From Thermoplasmata archaeon (GTDB lineage Archaea > Thermoplasmatota > SW-10-69-26), in NCBI GenBank assembly GCA_003561665.1, contig PWVY01000133.1, positions 1 to 14,476 on the forward strand: a stretch of 14,476 nucleotides of DNA, given 5' to 3'. Position 1 is the first letter of the stretch. The number at the start of each line of letters is the position of its first letter. A model generated the notes under the pieces. That model worked only from the letters and a program-made list of their open reading frames with translations, was not told the origin of the DNA and did not search any database. The translations under genes and the position numbers were made by a program. Below are positions 13,899 through 14,476 of the stretch, piece after piece.

Positions 13899-14476
13899 AT
13901 GATCACGTTGACGACCGACTTCGGGGATTCCGCGTATGTTGGTGCTGTTCGAGGAGCCATCCTCTCCATCCAGCCTGAGGCCCGCTTGGTCGATATCACG
14001 CACGGCGTCCGACCACACGATGTTCAGGGAGGCGCTTTCGCCTTGTTCTCTGCAGCCCCTCGCTTCCCATCGGGAACGATCCACGTCGCCGTTGTGGATC
14101 CGGGTGTTGGGACGGATCGGCGGGGCATCGCGGTCAAGGCGGGAGGGAACACCTTCATCGGTCCCGACAACGGCGTCTTGATGCCCGTAGCGAAACGGTT
14201 GGGGGTCGATAGGATCGTGGAGCTGCAAGAAGGCAAGTACTTCCAGGAGGAGATCTCGGAAACGTTCCACGGTCGTGATGTGTTCGGCCCTGTTGCAGCT
14301 CACCTTGACGTGGGGGTGCGTTTGGATGCGTTGGGTCCTGAGATCTCAACCGAGGATGTGACGATGTTGGAGTTCGGGGAACCGTTCATCAAGGATGGGA
14401 TCTGGCGTTCAAGCGTTGTGAACGTTGATCGGTTCGGGAACGTGACGACTAACCTGCCCGGAACGACGGTGTTGGA
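13899..14476 (+). CDS. SAM hydroxide adenosyltransferase (DUF62), 5' part
   Basis: The frame opens at ATG 13899 and runs off the end after 192 full codons, so the C-terminus (roughly a quarter of a 250-270 residue family) is missing. The family converts S-adenosylmethionine and water to adenosine and methionine and shares its fold with fluorinase and chlorinase. Visible motifs: TTDFG (5-9), DITHGVRPHDV, VVDPGVGTDRRG, GPDNGVL, ETFHGRDVFGPVAAHL and VDRFGNVTTN. Asp67, Arg74 (or Arg75) and His124 match the Asp-Arg-His triad that separates hydroxide-using enzymes from halogenases. No extra fluorinase-type loop is seen. Its role in the cell is unsettled in the literature, possibly removing excess SAM. 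Confidence 0.92.
   Translation, partial: MITLTTDFGDSAYVGAVRGAILSIQPEARLVDITHGVRPHDVQGGAFALFSAAPRFPSGTIHVAVVDPGVGTDRRGIAVKAGGNTFIGPDNGVLMPVAKRLGVDRIVELQEGKYFQEEISETFHGRDVFGPVAAHLDVGVRLDALGPEISTEDVTMLEFGEPFIKDGIWRSSVVNVDRFGNVTTNLPGTTVL

Noticed and set aside
13344..14303. A 319-codon minus-strand frame over the zinc-ribbon and SAM enzyme genes
   Set aside because: It is antisense to both genes, which have clear motifs and promoters on the plus strand; the antisense product has no recognisable domain.
1..14476. CRISPR arrays, insertion sequences, tRNA or rRNA genes
   Set aside because: No regularly spaced repeats, transposase motifs or terminal inverted repeats, and no tRNA or rRNA signatures were seen on reading the window.

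Overview
The window looks like a chromosomal segment of an aerobic, moderately GC-rich euryarchaeon, possibly a Thermoplasmatota-type lineage such as the marine Poseidoniales or a relative. Exact placement cannot be settled from sequence alone. The archaeal reading rests on four things: an A-type (archaeal/vacuolar) ATP synthase operon in euryarchaeal gene order; AtpA and AtpB that read like haloarchaeal and other euryarchaeal homologues; TATA-like boxes centred about 25-30 nt before several start codons; and a membrane-anchored winged-helix protein with an archaeosortase-like tail. Thermus/Deinococcus bacteria also carry V/A-ATPases, so a bacterial origin was considered, but the promoters argue against it.

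Layout. Bases 1-5308 (+) hold the tail of atpE and then atpC, atpF, atpA, atpB and atpD, packed with gaps of 0-6 nt. Bases 5309-5560 are non-coding and separate atpD from a convergent gene. Bases 5561-6439 (-) encode a three-histidine-box fatty acid desaturase, which is divergent from an HxlR-type regulator (6538-7062, +); a TATA box and an inverted repeat lie between them. Bases 7059-9327 (-) encode a two-TM small protein and, upstream of it, a 674-residue protein with a cytoplasmic winged helix, one TM helix, a long ectodomain and a C-terminal TM/sorting-like tail. Bases 9328-9503 are a regulatory intergenic stretch with a cluster of short inverted and direct repeats. Bases 9504-11861 (-) encode heme-copper oxidase subunits I and III. 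Subunit II is divergent (11988-13301, +) and carries two extra cupredoxin-like modules, the last with a complete type 1 copper ligand set. A zinc-ribbon membrane protein (13375-13851, +) and the first 192 codons of a SAM hydroxide adenosyltransferase (13899 to the end, +) close the window.

How the genes fit together. The oxidase (subunits I, II, III) pumps protons while reducing O2, and the ATP synthase uses that gradient, so the window joins both ends of aerobic energy conservation. The fused blue-copper module in subunit II suggests that a cupredoxin route replaces soluble cytochrome c as electron donor. The desaturase also uses O2. The two wHTH regulators sit between these energy and membrane-lipid genes and may control neighbouring membrane functions, but that is inference.

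The most interesting items are the three-module subunit II, the transmembrane wHTH protein with a sorting-like tail, the repeat cluster in front of its gene, and a fatty acid desaturase in what appears to be an archaeal genome.
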